A program made the translations under genes and the position numbers. Below, piece after piece: positions 52,201-63,318 of a stretch of 64,000 bases of DNA. The notes under the pieces were generated by a model. The model made no database searches and was not told the DNA's origin. It saw only the letters and a program-made list of their open reading frames with translations. Positions within the stretch are counted from its first letter, which is position 1; each line of letters begins with the position of its first letter. Source of the DNA: Medicago truncatula (Eukaryota > Streptophyta > Magnoliopsida > Fabales > Fabaceae); assembly GCF_003473485.1 (NCBI RefSeq), contig NC_053042.1, positions 17,442,501 through 17,506,500 on the forward strand, in the 5' to 3' direction.

Positions 52201-54273
52201 CACACTTAGACCTTTCATTGGAGGAGTTCTATCTAACAGTTCTTCATAAGCTTTTGCCTCCCCTTCCAATTTTGTACCTGCATTGTTAACCAAGCATACT
52301 TCCAAACTATCATGTGTAGTTGATGCTAAAGAGCATTCTTTCACGCAATGGTCGATTATGTCTATCATGCAACAAGAGTCCTTAATGGAGGGACCTTTCA
52401 TTAGTTTAGCAAGTTCAAATTCAACAGTTTCCTTACCTACATTGAAGGCAAGCTTACCCTTTTTTACATCAATGATAGCTCCTGCAGTGGCAAGGAAAGG
52501 TCTTCCCAAAAGAATTGGTACCTGATTGTCTTCCTCCATTTCCATCACAACAAAATCGGCGGGGATATATACCTCTCCTACCTTAACGGGGACATCTTCT
52601 ATGATTCCAGCTGGATACTTAACAGAACGGTCTGCTAGTTGTAGGGTCATCCTTGTTGATTTAAGTTCCCCTATTCCCAACTTCTCATAAAGTGATAAGG
52701 GCATTAGGCTGACACTGGCTCCTAGATCACACATAGCTTTCTTCACAACTTCCGACCCTATGACACAGGGTATGGAAAAACTACCTGGATCTTTAAGCTT
52801 TGGTGGCAATTTATTTTGGATGATGGCACTACATTCTTCCGTAAGGTTAACCGTCTCACTTTCCTCAATCTTTCTTTTTTTAGAGAGGATTTCTTTCAAA
52901 AATTTAGCATATGTGGGCATTTGGGTTAGGACCTCGGTAAATGGCACATCAATATATATTTTGTTCATCATCTCCATGAACTTTTTGAATTGCTCATCGA
53001 GCTTTGATTTGGCAAACCTTTGTGGGAAGGGGATTTTTGGCTTAAAGGGAGGTGGCGTGTTTTCCTCAACTCGTGGTTCCTCTCTTTCTGCCCTGGTTTC
53101 CCTAGATGGTGGTTCGCGGATTTCTTTCTCACTGTCATTGGTCTCGGTTCTCCTTATGGGGTCTTCGAGTGGCTTACCACTCCTAAGTGTAACAACATTC
53201 ATTTTATTGGGGTGGTCAACTTTACGAACTACCTGGGAGAGCTGAGTTTCAGAACTTTTGTTGTGAGAGGAGATGGAGTCTATCTTTGTTGTGAGAGTAG
53301 CAAGAGAGTTGTTCAAAAGTCTAGTTTGATCCTTGAGCTCTTGGAGCTGTTCAGATTGTTTAAGAAAATAGTTTTCCATTAAAAGTTCAATGTGAGATTT
53401 TTGAACAACTCTTTGGCCATTCTGAACAAAATTTAACTGCTCAACACTACTTAGGTTGTAATCGGTGTTAGAATGACTAGATAGGCCACATGCTTCACAA
53501 GGAGGTGAGAAGGTAGGTGTGTTCATGCGATCAAGTCTTTGAGATAATGCATTCACCTTGGTAGATAAATAGTCAATGGAAGAGGTTTCATCCATACCTG
53601 CCTCTTTTTTAGAGGGTGAAGGATCGATGGTTGCTTTTTCTTCTGTCCATTGGAAGAGGTTTAGAGCCATGTTCTCAATTAACGCATAAGCTGTTGTGAA
53701 GTCTTTGTTCATTAGGGCACCACCTGCAGCTGCATCAATAGTCAATTTAGTGCTAGATGTTAGACCATTATAAAAGGTGTGGATGATTAACCATTTTTCT
53801 AGACCGTGATGGGGACAACGTCTAAGTATTTCTTTAAAACGTTCCCACACATCGAAAAGAGATTCCCCGTTCTTTTGAGTAAATTGGTAAAGCTTTCCCC
53901 TAAGTTGGGCAGTTTTGGATGGGGGAAAGAAACGACAAAGGAACTCTCGCCTCAGTTGGTCCCATGAGGTAATGGAACCAGGTTTCAAAGAGTTGAACCA
54001 ATTGCTGGCTTTATCTTTTAGAGAAAAAGGGAAGAGATGTAGCCTGACGGTTTCTTGGTCGTCCTTGCAAGTTACACTAAGTCTCCAAAAGGTTGAGATA
54101 TGTAAATTTGGGTCCTCGGAAGGTGATCCAGAGAACTGGTTTTGTTGCACCAGAATAAGTAGTGCAGGTTTTATTTTGAAGTTGCTACCTTGAACTGTTG
54201 GGTAGACTATAATAGTGCATGGCTCATCCGAAGAAGGGATCGAATACTCCTTAAGAGTGCGTTCCTCAGCCAT
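49255..54273 (-). CDS. Athila-type gag-pol polyprotein, uninterrupted
   Basis: An uninterrupted frame of 1672 codons from the ATG at 54273 ([11 protein letters not shown]); the open frame to 54300 has only a TTG start. Domains in order: gag (about 50-240); a knuckle-like [14 protein letters not shown] (259-272) whose last Cys is Tyr; aspartic protease with DLGAS (near 516); RT with [10 protein letters not shown] (near 951); RNase H ([14 protein letters not shown]); integrase with HHCC ([10 protein letters not shown] and CDKC) and catalytic D, D, E (GIDFMG, SDGGSHF near 1439, GQVEVSN). FMDDFS and the whole RT style place it in Athila rather than Tat. Being uninterrupted with near-identical LTRs suggests a young, possibly still competent copy; activity cannot be judged from sequence. 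Annotated as coding because it is open throughout, but it belongs to a transposon. Confidence 0.92.
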   Translation of the reverse strand: MAEERTLKEYSIPSSDEPCTIIVYPTVQGSNFKIKPALLILVQQNQFSGSPSEDPNLHISTFWRLSVTCKDDQETVRLHLFPFSLKDKASNWFNSLKPGSITSWDQLRREFLCRFFPPSKTAQLRGKLYQFTQKNGESLFDVWERFKEILRRCPHHGLEKWLIIHTFYNGLTSSTKLTIDAAAGGALMNKDFTTAYALIENMALNLFQWTEEKATIDPSPSKKEAGMDETSSIDYLSTKVNALSQRLDRMNTPTFSPPCEACGLSSHSNTDYNLSSVEQLNFVQNGQRVVQKSHIELLMENYFLKQSEQLQELKDQTRLLNNSLATLTTKIDSISSHNKSSETQLSQVVRKVDHPNKMNVVTLRSGKPLEDPIRRTETNDSEKEIREPPSRETRAEREEPRVEENTPPPFKPKIPFPQRFAKSKLDEQFKKFMEMMNKIYIDVPFTEVLTQMPTYAKFLKEILSKKRKIEESETVNLTEECSAIIQNKLPPKLKDPGSFSIPCVIGSEVVKKAMCDLGASVSLMPLSLYEKLGIGELKSTRMTLQLADRSVKYPAGIIEDVPVKVGEVYIPADFVVMEMEEDNQVPILLGRPFLATAGAIIDVKKGKLAFNVGKETVEFELAKLMKGPSIKDSCCMIDIIDHCVKECSLASTTHDSLEVCLVNNAGTKLEGEAKAYEELLDRTPPMKGLSVEELVQEEPTLLPKEAPKVELKTLPSNLRYEFLGPNSTYPVIVNASLDEVETEKLLYVLKKYPKAIGYTIDDIKGINPSLCMHRILLEEDYKPSIEHQRRLNPNMKEVVKKEVLKLLDAGVIYPISDSKWVSPVQVVPKKGGLTVIKNDKNESIATRTVTGWRMCIDYRKLNKATRKDHFPLPFIDQMLERLAKHSHFCYLDGYFGFFQILIHPNDQEKTTFTCPFGTFAYRRMSFGLCNAPATFQSCMMSIFSDFVEKIMEVFMDDFSVHGSNFDDCLTNLEKVLKRCEQVNLVLNWEKCHFMVREGIVLGHLVSDRGIEVDKAKIEIIEKMLPPTSVKEIRSFLGHAGFYRRFIKDFSSITKPLTSLLLKDADFTFDDSCLQTFCRLKEALITAPIIQPPDWNLPFEIMCDASDYAVGAVLGQRRDKKMHAIYYASKTLDGAQVNYATTEKELLAVVYAIDKFRQYLVGSKIIVYTDHSAIKYLLNKKDAKPRLIRWILLLQEFDLEIKDKKGVENVVADHLSRLRETNKDELPLDDSFPDDQLFLLAQTDAPWYADFVNFLAAGVLPPELNYQQKKKFFNDLKHYYWDEPYLFRRGSDGIFRRCIPENEVSSILTHCHSSSYGGHASTQKTSFKILHSGFWWPSLFKDVHLFISKCDKCQRTGSITKRNEMPLNNILEVEIFDVWGIDFMGPFPSSFGNQYILVAVDYVSKWVEAIASPTNDAQVVIKMFKKVIFPRFGVPRVVISDGGSHFISRHFEKLLQKLGVRHKIATPYHPQTSGQVEVSNRQIKAILEKTVSTSRTDWSNKLDDALWAYRTAYKTPIGMTPFKLVYGKSCHLPVELEHKAYWAIRNLNLDPNLAGDKRKLQLNELEELRMDAYENARIYKERTKTWHDKKIIKRHFKSGDLVLLFNSRLKLFPGKLRSRWSGPFQVRTVYPYGAIEIFSEETESFTVNGQRLKIYNTGEVNEVVADFTLSDPP

Positions 54274-54393
54274 GTTATCTATTATCTTTAAGCCACCCAA
54301 ATCAAGTGTAGAAAAAAGAAAAAGAAGAAGGGAAGAAGAGGGGAGAGAAAAGAGTTCTAATCACAAAGAAAGAGTTAATCAAATTAGTTTTAC

Positions 54394-54411
54394 TCCCTGG
54401 CAGCGGCGCCA
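54394..54411 (-). other. Primer binding site of the Athila element (tRNA-Asp)
   Basis: The minus strand reads TGGCGCCGCTGCCAGGGA, 6 nt from the 5' LTR. It is complementary at 16 of 18 positions to the 3' end of plant tRNA-Asp(GUC). Confidence 0.8.
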
Positions 54412-54417
54412 GAAACT

Positions 54418-55660
54418 TGATGAGATAAAACCGCAAGTGCACGATCTTACCGAAGTAGTATAAAAGAGTATCGTTCCGACAGGGAGTAGTTCCATTTAAT
54501 TAACCTTTAGAGATGATTAGAAGAGAGAAGAGAATTGTAAGTTGGGGGTTTTTAAACGGTTAAAAAGCAATATAATAAAAGAGCCTTGGGATCGTTGGTT
54601 TCATCTAAATAACAAGTCCTTCTCAAACCAAAACCATAAGCTTATAATGTTATGTTAGACCTAATTTCTCAAGACAGTTTCTCTTAAGTTCCTCTAGCAA
54701 CCAAGCCTATTTCGCTGACTTGATTACTATTGGATTTTGGTTCCTCTAACAACCAAGCCTATTTCGCTGACTTGATTGTTATTAGTTCCCTTGAAGATCG
54801 AAACTATATGTCTCAAAGATTGCAAAGCCTATTTCGCTGACTTTGCAATCCTTGTCTGAATTTACTTGTTCGAATATCAAAGCTCCACTTTCGTTTTATG
54901 AATTGATATTTGGAATAATGGACGAACAATTATCAAACCCTCCACTGTCGTTTCCACAGTTTGATAATGGTTAATCCATGTTAAGACGGTGAATTCAGAT
55001 AAGAAATTAGGGTTACATAAGATTACGGCTTAGGGCTTGGTTTGATTAGGATTATGTCATTTAGACTTATCCAACAATCCCAAGACAAGAAGAAGTCTAC
55101 TCACTCATGTTCATCGTAGACATGGGGGAGAAGAGAGAAAGCATGAAAGTAAAAGACAGGAAAATAAAGGAAAGGAAAAGAACTTTATTTAGAAAAGCAA
55201 TTGTCACTTATTGTATTCCAAGTAAAGATGAATATTTGTGATGGCTAGCTACTCTATTTATAGTACACAATTGACTTAAAATCTAAGCAAGTATATTCCA
55301 AGAATATTCCACGGTAGATTGTGCGCCAAAATAGAATAGCTTAGAATCCAAGCAAAAGCAGCAAAAGGTGCTCTGGAGGGTGGCATGGCCGTGCCAAGGC
55401 TAGCACGGGCCGTGCCAGGCTTCTGACTTATGGGAGACATAATTTGTCTCTCAATCTTTATATTTTTGTGTCCAATTTGCTCCAAACCCCTTTCTTTTGC
55501 TCCAAGATTCAATCCATCCAATATTCTTCCCTGAAATATAATAAATTGCAATTTAAAGTAAACTATCCTAAAAAGGAAATAATACTAATATAAAAATATA
55601 TAAAATCTAAATAAAACTAAACTAAAAAGCATATTAAAATAAACAATAAATGACTCATCA
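54418..55660 (-). repeat. Athila 5' LTR
   Basis: 1243 bp. TATA box seen as CTATTTATAG near 55255. The palindrome module is at 55382-55416, with the first palindrome altered to GGCATGGCCGTGCC (a CpG C-to-T change). Confidence 0.95.
55382..55416. promoter_or_regulatory. Paired palindrome module, Athila 5' LTR, one base changed
   Basis: GGCATGGCCGTGCC, spacer AAGGCTA, GCACGGGCCGTGCC. The 7-nt spacing is kept. Confidence 0.65.
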
Positions 55661-55665
55661 ATGGA

Positions 55666-56215
55666 CGGATTTTGTCAGGCGTCAGCCAATCATACAACAT
55701 TGTCTTTGCGTGATCGAAAACAAAGGATTGGGCATCAACAACATCATTACAATTTTTGTCATTCCATTGTTTCCAAATGCTCCAGAGTCCACAAAATACA
55801 ACAAAACCTGGATTCTTCTTCCCTTGTTAGTACTAGTAAAATTTTGAAAATAGTATTTACATTGTCATGTCCTTGGTTTATTAGGTTATTAATGATAGCA
55901 TTTGCATATCCTACATACTCCATACATTGTAGCTACTTGAACATTTAAAAAAACTGGAAGTTTCCTCATCGTTTGAACTACACAACACAATTTGATGGGA
56001 AATTAACCCCTTTATCTTTAAGCCTTAGTTGAGTTGGAAAACAATTTCTACAAACACCCCAGATAAAGTTTTTCACTTTCGGGGGTCATCTTAATATTCC
56101 AGATCACATCCCAGGCACCTTGCACTTAAAAGTGGATGGTGTCAAGTAGCTTTTGCATGCATAAACGGTATGCACTACACCCATAATACTCCTCATGATC
56201 TTCCTTTTTCCATAT
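55666..56215 (-). pseudogene. LINE zinc-finger/linker region (5' part of host LINE)
   Basis: The minus strand encodes VWDVIWNIKM, KVKNFIWGVCRNCFPTQLRL, then, after frame changes, FKILLVLTREE and CGLWSIWKQWND, QSFVFDHAKTMLYDWLTPDK. This is the region between RT and RNase H of a plant LINE. The Athila element separates it from the RNase H part at 37235-37713. Removing the element with one ATGGA leaves the two halves adjacent. Confidence 0.78.
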
Positions 56216-56229
56216 AAGACGATCCTTTT

Positions 56230-56745
56230 ATTGGAACAAAAATGGTTTTGTACAATTCCTCTGAAGTTTTGATGATAACAAAATATTAAAGAGCAATTGA
56301 ATATCCTAATATATGTTCACGTATGCAGGACCATATATTAAAATTTAACAAGTTCTGAACATGTATAAGAGCATCAGAAGAACAAGAGAAGCTAAAAGAC
56401 TTGGTAGAAGATCAGAAGAAAGGACATCATTTAGAAGTTGAAGATTTGCATCAGACTTTGAAGACCATCAGACTTTGAAGGACAAAAGACTCCGAGGGAC
56501 CCATAAGCCATGTTAGATTTTTCCTCTTCTATAGTTGTCTCTATCAATTTTTCCTCTTCTAACCACATGTAGATACAGACAAAGAACTTTAAGGATAAAG
56601 AGAATGAACAGATAATTCCAGTTGCAGCAAAGAAATTTCAAATGTCTATTCAATGGCATTATCTATATCAGGAAATATTCCAATTTCCAACGTTCTTGAT
56701 TTAAAGTTTCCCAACAACTTTTAATGCGCTGGCACTCTTCTCATG
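56230..56745 (+). mobile_element. Ty1/copia-type LTR fragment (family D)
   Basis: Homologous to the 5' half of the LTR at 32113-33783, without the hairpin MITE. Shares GTTTTGTACA, AGTTTTGATGATAACAAA and AAGAACAAGAGAAGCTAAA-type blocks. The 3' part is missing. Confidence 0.65.
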
Positions 56746-57269
56746 ATGGGGTGCAATATATTATTGCTAATTATCTTAAGTTTAAATCTTGCTAGCGATA
56801 TGCTATTATCAAGGCTTTGGATGTGTATCTTTTGGGTAAATTTAATATCGATGATCTCGTGTATTTGTTGAGACTTCTATATATAGAAGCTCAATCTTCT
56901 AGACCTCCCTAAGTTGTGCGCTCAAACTTGGGCCATCACGTTCTCGGGTAACCAATGTATCATAACTTTTCCACCTTTATTGTGTTGTTTCTATATTTCA
57001 CAGACTATATCCTTATGTTAATTGTTGAGTACATATGTGATAGTTCTCATATTTGATATGGGTGGTCTCTGTGCTAAGCCTAGCAACCTTCAAGCAATAT
57101 GGATCGAGCTAAGACCGATAACCATGATGATCGACTAATGTCCTAACGTTTTGTGTGAATATCTTGTATCCAAATTCATTGGTGTGGTTGCTCATAACTC
57201 AGTATGATCATTCACCTGTGGTATTTTTAGTTCGTCAGCAAGTCCCTACAACGATATAAAAGTGTGTTG
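56746..57269. other. Unassigned, probable retroelement debris
   Basis: No intact ORF. It lies directly upstream of a copia pol relic on the same strand and probably belongs to it, but I recognise no domain here. Confidence 0.3.
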
Positions 57270-57605
57270 GACTTGGGGATTTTTTTGGAGATGATCAACT
57301 TTACAAAGTTAACTCTCAAGGATGTGAAGCATGTTTCAAACATTGAGTTGAATTTACTTTAATAGCTAAACTATGCGATGAAGGTTATGATAGCTTGTTC
57401 TCCCAGGACCCTTGGAAACTTACCAAGAGGTCTACGATTGTTGCTAGAGGTATGAAGCTCTCTAACCTTTACGTGGCACATGCAAAAATGATCAAAGATG
57501 TGCATGTGGTTTTATTAGTTGAAAATGTTGAGTTATGGTATAAGAGGTTATGACACATGAGTGAGAAAGACATGGTTGAGCTAAGCAAGCGGAATATGTT
57601 GTTTA
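57270..57605 (+). pseudogene. Ty1/copia pol fragment (pre-integrase region)
   Basis: Broken plus-strand frames give LTLKDVKHVSNIELNLL, WKLTKRSTIVARGMKLSNLY, then ELWYKRL (stop) HMSEKDMVELS. These match the region between protease and integrase (the LWHxRLGHxS zinc-binding motif, here with a stop in place of Gly). Dead fragment. Confidence 0.75.
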
Positions 57606-59645
57606 ACATAAAAAATCAACACTTGAAGAAATGTGATCAATAACAAAAATTATTGATTTGGTGCAATAGTGGATTGTTACATATTCTTTGTATATTTTAA
57701 AGTTTAATCTTAGTTGTAAATATTTTCCAAGATGTAAATTTAAGTTGTGACCTTTCAAAGAAAACTTTATAAGATATATCGAGTCTAATTTTGAGTTATT
57801 TTTGTCTTGAGAAAATACTTCTTTTACAATTTTCAAAGTTAAAATCTTGGATGTTACACAACCTGATGGGATTTTACACATAAAAATAGTCGATCGAGAG
57901 GTACGATCCTATCGAGAGTGACTTTGAGATACTTAAAGAGCAATTGTCCATAGCAATTGTCGTGAGAGAAGAAAGGTGCAGCACACACGAGATACATAGA
58001 GCAACGAAGGAAGAGAAGAATATTTCGGCAAACATTCTCTGATTCGGCTAAAATTCGAGTATCTTGATTTTGTTGTAAGTTAGTTACTTACATAATATCT
58101 TTTACTTTTGTCTTCTCTCTGTGTTAGTTTAGAGTACTCATTTGAGATTTGCTCTTTTGCTCTTAGAGTCACCAAAATAGATGATAATTTGATTTTTTTT
58201 TTTTTTTTTTTTTTGTCATTTACGATGTGCTGGATAAGATCCATGGTTTTTATTCTATATGTCTAGTAATTTAAATGTTCAGATTCTACAAGAGAGAAAT
58301 TTATTTAAAGCTTCCGTATATTTTTCTGTTCACTCTTGTTCCAACAAGTCTTTATTCTTTTGGCTCATTATTTAAAATAAACAATAGTCAATATATATAT
58401 ATATATATATATCATATACAAATGTTTTTAGTGTAGAAGGTGTCAACGTATAGCTGGGATTCCCTGCACTATATTTTTTTATTTATTTATAATTAATTAA
58501 AAATATATACATATATTAACAAGGTTTGCTTTACATGTACAATATACACATGTTAAAGGAACTAAAATAACAACTTTTCATTAGGAAACAACAATCATCT
58601 TTTTAATATGTGCAAATTTACCTAGGATAAAAAAAAACTATTAAAAATTTGCATACTTCTAGCATTCACAAAGTATGCATATGTCTTTACCAAAAAAAAA
58701 AAAAAACACACACACATATGTGAATCTAGTTATCAGGGAAATTGTCAAAGGTTTGACTTACCACCCGTCAACGTCAAGTGATCTATGAAGAGTAATAGTA
58801 TATATTACATTAATAAATTTAGTTGACTATACATAATTAATCTGTTTTTTTTTTTTTCTTTAAGGAAGAATGCTCAGTCTGTTATATCATTGAATGTCAA
58901 TTACTAGTACACTGTACATACATTATTAATTATAATTATAATATCTAATTATTTACTAATACAACAGGTTCATGTAAATATTTCTTTCGTAAAATGCAAT
59001 ATTCAAGGATTTGTAGTTGTTACATTTCCTGTAATAGTAGTGCGTAGGTGTACGGACATATACGGACAATGTCAACGAAATTTGCTCGGTAACTTAAATT
59101 TAATGATCGGAAAATATCTTAGTTGAAAAGAGTTTAATAATGGAAGTGAGCCTCATTTTGCATGGAAGAGATGGTTTCATCATCTTATAGGTAGAATAGT
59201 TCATATTGTTGAATAAGGGTATTGACTTTTGATTGTTTGACGTCTGGTTTCCAAAGCGTACCACATTGATTTAGCCGTTTTACAATGTGAAACCGAATGA
59301 TACGTACTCACTTACGCCTATGACGGTGATGAGTATGTTTCTCGCTGTTAAAGAGTCTCACGTAGGACAAAAAGATGATCGCAACATGTGTTCACAAGCC
59401 GGTTTTATGGTGTTATGTTAGACCCAACTGCAATTTCTAAGACCTACATTCAAATCATATTGGACCTTCTTCTTATCATCTTCAGTCCAACCGACTTTAG
59501 ACTTGTCTATAAGAAAACACCGTCTTCGCCATCGGTATTAATTTATAGTTCAAGTCGCCTATTTAAGACGGCGTCCAAACATCCATATAGATTGATTGAA
59601 TGTACACTCATGCACTCTTTCTAATTGTCATAGTTTTCACCTTAA
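57606..59645. other. AT-rich intergenic stretch
   Basis: No gene is supported. It contains a T21 run near 58194, the (AT)n at 58391-58412, and an unrecognised more GC-rich block at about 59215-59625 that could be an old LTR or DNA element. Confidence 0.4.
58391..58412. repeat. (AT)n microsatellite
   Basis: About 11 uninterrupted AT units. Confidence 0.9.
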
Positions 59646-59649
59646 AAAA

Positions 59650-59697
59650 AAATATAGGAGCCCTATTGTATGCCCTTTTAAGTTCTTTGTTCGCCAT
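59650..59697 (-). pseudogene. Start of a copia gag, truncated
   Basis: From the ATG at 59697 on the minus strand about 16 codons read MANKELKRAYNRAPIF, a typical copia gag start, directly downstream of the LTR and PBS. The rest of the element is missing to the left. Confidence 0.55.
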
Positions 59698-59738
59698 ATC
59701 GACTCTTACGATGATTAACTGTTAGTGAAAAGACCAGG

Positions 59739-59753
59739 CTTTTGATGCCACTT
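59739..59753 (-). other. Degenerate primer binding site of copia element C
   Basis: The minus strand reads AGTGGCATCAAAAGC, a two-base variant of the TGGTATCAGAGC site for initiator-Met tRNA, immediately after the LTR end. Confidence 0.6.
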
Positions 59754-61308
59754 GTTGGCTGATATGATAGTAACAAGAGGAACTTAGAAGGGGTGAATAA
59801 CTTTTTCGAATAAAAACGTTTGCGAAAGCGTGGTTTAAAAAACTTGTTTGAAAACTTATGACTATATTGGATTATGCTAAAGCAATGAACAAAGATAATT
59901 CGATTACGAACGAGATGTTCAACTTTGAATTGTTACTTAACAATCAATTAATCAATACACACAATAATCTATAAAACTTATGACTATTTCAAACCAAACC
60001 TACTCTTAAGCAAGAAATCCCTAATATAAGTAATTATACATCATTGATATATGTGATGAATTAAGCATCAAGTTAATCTCTACTATGAAGGTGATTGAAT
60101 TAATAAGCTCTTGAAAATTGGTTTTAGAATTTATTTAATCACAAAGCATGTATCAATTAACCTAATTCATCATGATCATATATTACAAATTGATTTGCAG
60201 AAATTTAATGAGTAAGGGAAATAAGAACATCGAGATTTATAGTGATTCCCTTTTTTCATCCTCATTAAGAGTACATCAACTCTTCGTAGAAGAAAATGCC
60301 TCTTCTATGGACTTCCACTATGTTGTTGATTATTTTTATAGGTGTATGTATGATTACAAAGATTCCTAATCTTCTATGCTAAGCAATCACACAAAGAATC
60401 CAATCTTCAAGCTCTCTTAAAATCGAAAAATCCACAAGGTCTCCGAACCTCAAGCTTGCATCCAGTCCTTCAAATTTCTACTCCAAGAAATCTTCTTTGT
60501 TATGCCTCCGCTTCGATCCCCTTGAACCTTGAATGTTTGAGAAACAACCCCCACAATTACCTTTGGAGGTGAAAAGTACTTCCTTTTCCTTTAAATCCTT
60601 GATGCTCCATCAATTACACTAACAATCCAGATCTCAAATCCTTCAAAAGTTCTTAGAAAAAGTGTTTAATCTGAAGAAGTTTATAGAAAGTGAGAGGTTG
60701 GATACTTTAGAGTGTTTTTGTAAATTGATTATATGAAGTGCGGGAATGAAAGGATATAATTCTATATAGTCAAGTGAGATAGATGGGAGTTTGCCTAAAT
60801 ATATAACATAAAATTGATGTGTGAATCGAGTTAGACTTAGTGTGAATCGATTCAATAGTGTAAAATGAGGTGGCTGGGCTGACATGAAGATTGACATGAT
60901 ATTCATGAACAATGAATCAATTCAAGACAATTTTTTATGAAGAATGAATCGATTCATAGAACTTTTGAATCGAAGTAGTGTTTCCAAAAGCAATTCGATA
61001 CTAATCAAAACCATTTGATACGATTCAAACAACAAAAGATAGACACCATAATGGTAGATTGAATCGATTTAATTTCTTCAAAGTAGAGATTTGAATGAAA
61101 TCAAGACATAATATTTGAACGCCCAAACCATTATCTTACTTGATTCAAAAATTGCAAAGCATTACTTTGAATCAAATCGAAGCCTTAGGAAATGAAATTT
61201 TTGAGAAAACTGGAATAACAAGGTACACATAGAATGATATTAACGTTGAAGTTCATAAAACATCATCATAGATGACAATAACACAAAGACTAATTAGGGT
61301 GCTTCACA
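59754..61308 (-). mobile_element. Ty1/copia-type 5' LTR (family C)
   Basis: 1555 bp. On the minus strand it begins TGTGAAGCACCC and ends GCCAACA, followed by the PBS and gag start. Homologous to 5023-6375 in the opposite orientation. Contains several GAATCGATTC-type palindromes between 60830 and 61190 in its upstream part. No second LTR is present in the window. Confidence 0.75.
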
Positions 61309-61339
61309 AAAGATTGTAGCATCGAAAAAATTCCTTCTA

Positions 61340-62450
61340 AGAAGCTCTGAGGGGCAAAAGCACCATTTCATATGTCCAACTTCCCACATCAATTATCAAC
61401 GGGGATGCCCTTTGTATCAAGATAACGCAAGCAATGTAAGAAAACAGAATTGTGGTTACATGAACACCTTCATTGTGTGATTTACAAGTCGACTATGCAA
61501 AGCCTCATTTCCTCTATACCATGCTCTTGAAGCTCTCAAATTCGTGATGTGTTTGTGGCGGCAGTGATTCATATTGCACATACAATTTGGTTAATTCTTA
61601 ACATCTTGCGCTTTAGTTTTGATAAAACGTCGATTAAAAAGGCAAAGATAATTACTTATGTCGCATTGTCAGACAATAATTCTTCAGGTAAATGTTTGCC
61701 CAATTCGTCGGATAACTGTCTTTTGAATGTTTTCTTGGTCTCTCTTAACCATCGATAAATGTGTTGTCATCTCTGTTGTTTAGAAGATGCTTTCTTTTCC
61801 TTATATTAAGTTGAATACAGATGACTCTTTGGTTGATAATATGGGGGCTTGTGGCGGGATTTTTTGAGATTATAGAGGTTCTTTTTTAGGCTGTTTTGCT
61901 GCTAATTTGGGGTCGAGTTCGGTAATTGAGGCAGAACTGCACAACTTTATCTTGGGATTAAAATATGCATTTCAGCACGGCTGGTATCATGTTTGGGTGG
62001 AAGGCGAATCCACTTCTTCTCTATTGACCTTCATGAATCATATTCTTGTTCCTTTAAGGCTTCGGAACCGGTGGCACAATTGATTACATGTTGGAATTCA
62101 CATTTTACCGTCACATATTTATCAGGAAGGAAATGCATGTGCTGATAATCTGGCTGATCATGGTCATGTTATTACAAATGTTGTTTGGAGGAATTCTTTA
62201 CTTATTTTTCTTAGGAAGGGTTTTTCCGGGACCTACATGGTCTTGCGAATTTTAGATTCCATTAATTCCCACTTTTGTTGTTATTTTTTAGGGTTTTGGC
62301 CTAGTCTCCCTCTTGTACAATTTTCACGTTTTTAATAAAATTTCATATCAGGTCGTAGAGGATGAGAGCAGCTATGTGGTGTCAATCTAGTTGGGATGTC
62401 TAGCTTCTCTTTGATGCATTCCTTACTCTCTTGATTGATAAAAAAAAACT
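61340..62450 (+). pseudogene. LINE C-terminal region with RNase H-like domain
   Basis: Broken plus-strand frames encode IHIAHTIWLILNILRFSFDK, then KLNTDDSLVDNMGACGGIF with a stop, GCFAANLGSSSVIEAELHNF and SHIYQEGNACADNLADHGH, the RNase H-like domain with its conserved acidic residues partly kept. The 3' end has CTCTCTTGATTGAT and an A9 run at 62442. Stops and frame changes make it inactive. Confidence 0.8.
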
Positions 62451-62518
62451 GAACACTTAATCATAAGCAAACACAACACCAACCTAACAAACATCATCAA
62501 ACCCTAACTAAGAAAATA

Positions 62519-63309
62519 GAGTAAATTACACTCCCCTCCCCTCAAAGATATTTGAATTACACTCCTCTCTCTCTTATGTTAAAATATACACTCCCCTCCC
62601 TTGAAAAGTAAAATTGATACTCCTCTCCCTTATGAGATGCTTAAATTTCAACCCCATCCCTTAATAATTAAATATACACTACAGTTTAATCTATTTTAAC
62701 ATAAATAAATATTTTTATAATATATATTAATTTTGAATCACGATTTAAAAAACATAAATTCATTTTTTTTTAAAATTTAAATGTCAATTATAAGCAAATT
62801 TAAATATTTTGTTATTAATTTTATAATTTGGAGTATAAAATTCACATTTAAATAAGCATTACTTGATTGACTTCACTAATTTTTCACATATTTTAATTTT
62901 ATTTTGGGTTGTTTCATATTTTATAATAGGGTTTTTTTTTTTTTTTGGTACATATTTTATAATAGGGTTTAAAACTACATGTTAATGAAATTGTTAATAA
63001 AAAATAGCGAAAAAATATGTACTCAAATTTTGATTATATTAAAATGAACATGTAATACTATTTTTCTTTGAATTGTGTTAGATTATTTTTTTTCTTCTAG
63101 ATTTTTAGAAAAAAATATATATATATTGAGGGAGTAAAGTGTAGATTTTAACATAAGAGGGGAGGGGAATGGAATTCAAGCTTCTCTTAAGGGAGGGGAG
63201 TGAAAAGTTTTCTAATATGTTTTAAATAAGAGGGAAGAGAGTGTATATTTTAACATAAGAGGGGAGGGTAGTGTAATTCAAGCATCTTTGAGGGGGGTGT
63301 AATTTACTC
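62519..63309. mobile_element. Non-autonomous Mutator-like element, perfect 9-bp TSD
   Basis: Inverted ends start GAGTAAATTACACTCCCCTC and the right end is the inverse (GGGGGGTGTAATTTACTC). Inner inverted copies of CTTATGTTAAAATATACACT follow. TSD AAGAAAATA is perfect at 62510-62518 and 63310-63318. 791 bp, AT-rich centre, no transposase. Confidence 0.87.
62915..62967. mobile_element. Micro-insertion 5: 19-bp T-rich insert, 17-bp direct repeat
   Basis: CATATTTTATAATAGGG at 62915-62931 and 62951-62967 flanks T15 plus GGTA, that is TACC plus A15 on minus. Lies inside the Mutator-like element, so it is younger than that insertion. Confidence 0.6.
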
Positions 63310-63318
63310 AAGAAAATA

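Larger units (their letters stand above)
37719..55660 (-). mobile_element. Complete Athila-type Ty3/gypsy retrotransposon, TSD ATGGA
   Basis: Full-length element read on the minus strand. The 5' LTR is 54418-55660 and the 3' LTR 37719-38961, both 1243 bp and starting TGATGAG. The PBS is at 54394-54411, the polypurine tract next to 38962, and TSD ATGGA at 37714-37718 and 55661-55665. It carries one long gag-pol frame (49255-54273). By eye I found about 6 differences between the LTRs, so the insertion is recent. Excluding the nested chromovirus (39445-48231 plus one TSD) the element is about 9.1 kb. No env-like ORF is left between pol and the 3' LTR. Inserted in a LINE. Confidence 0.95.

Noticed and set aside
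52760..53245. 161-codon plus-strand ORF
   Set aside because: Antisense shadow of the Athila gag-pol frame.
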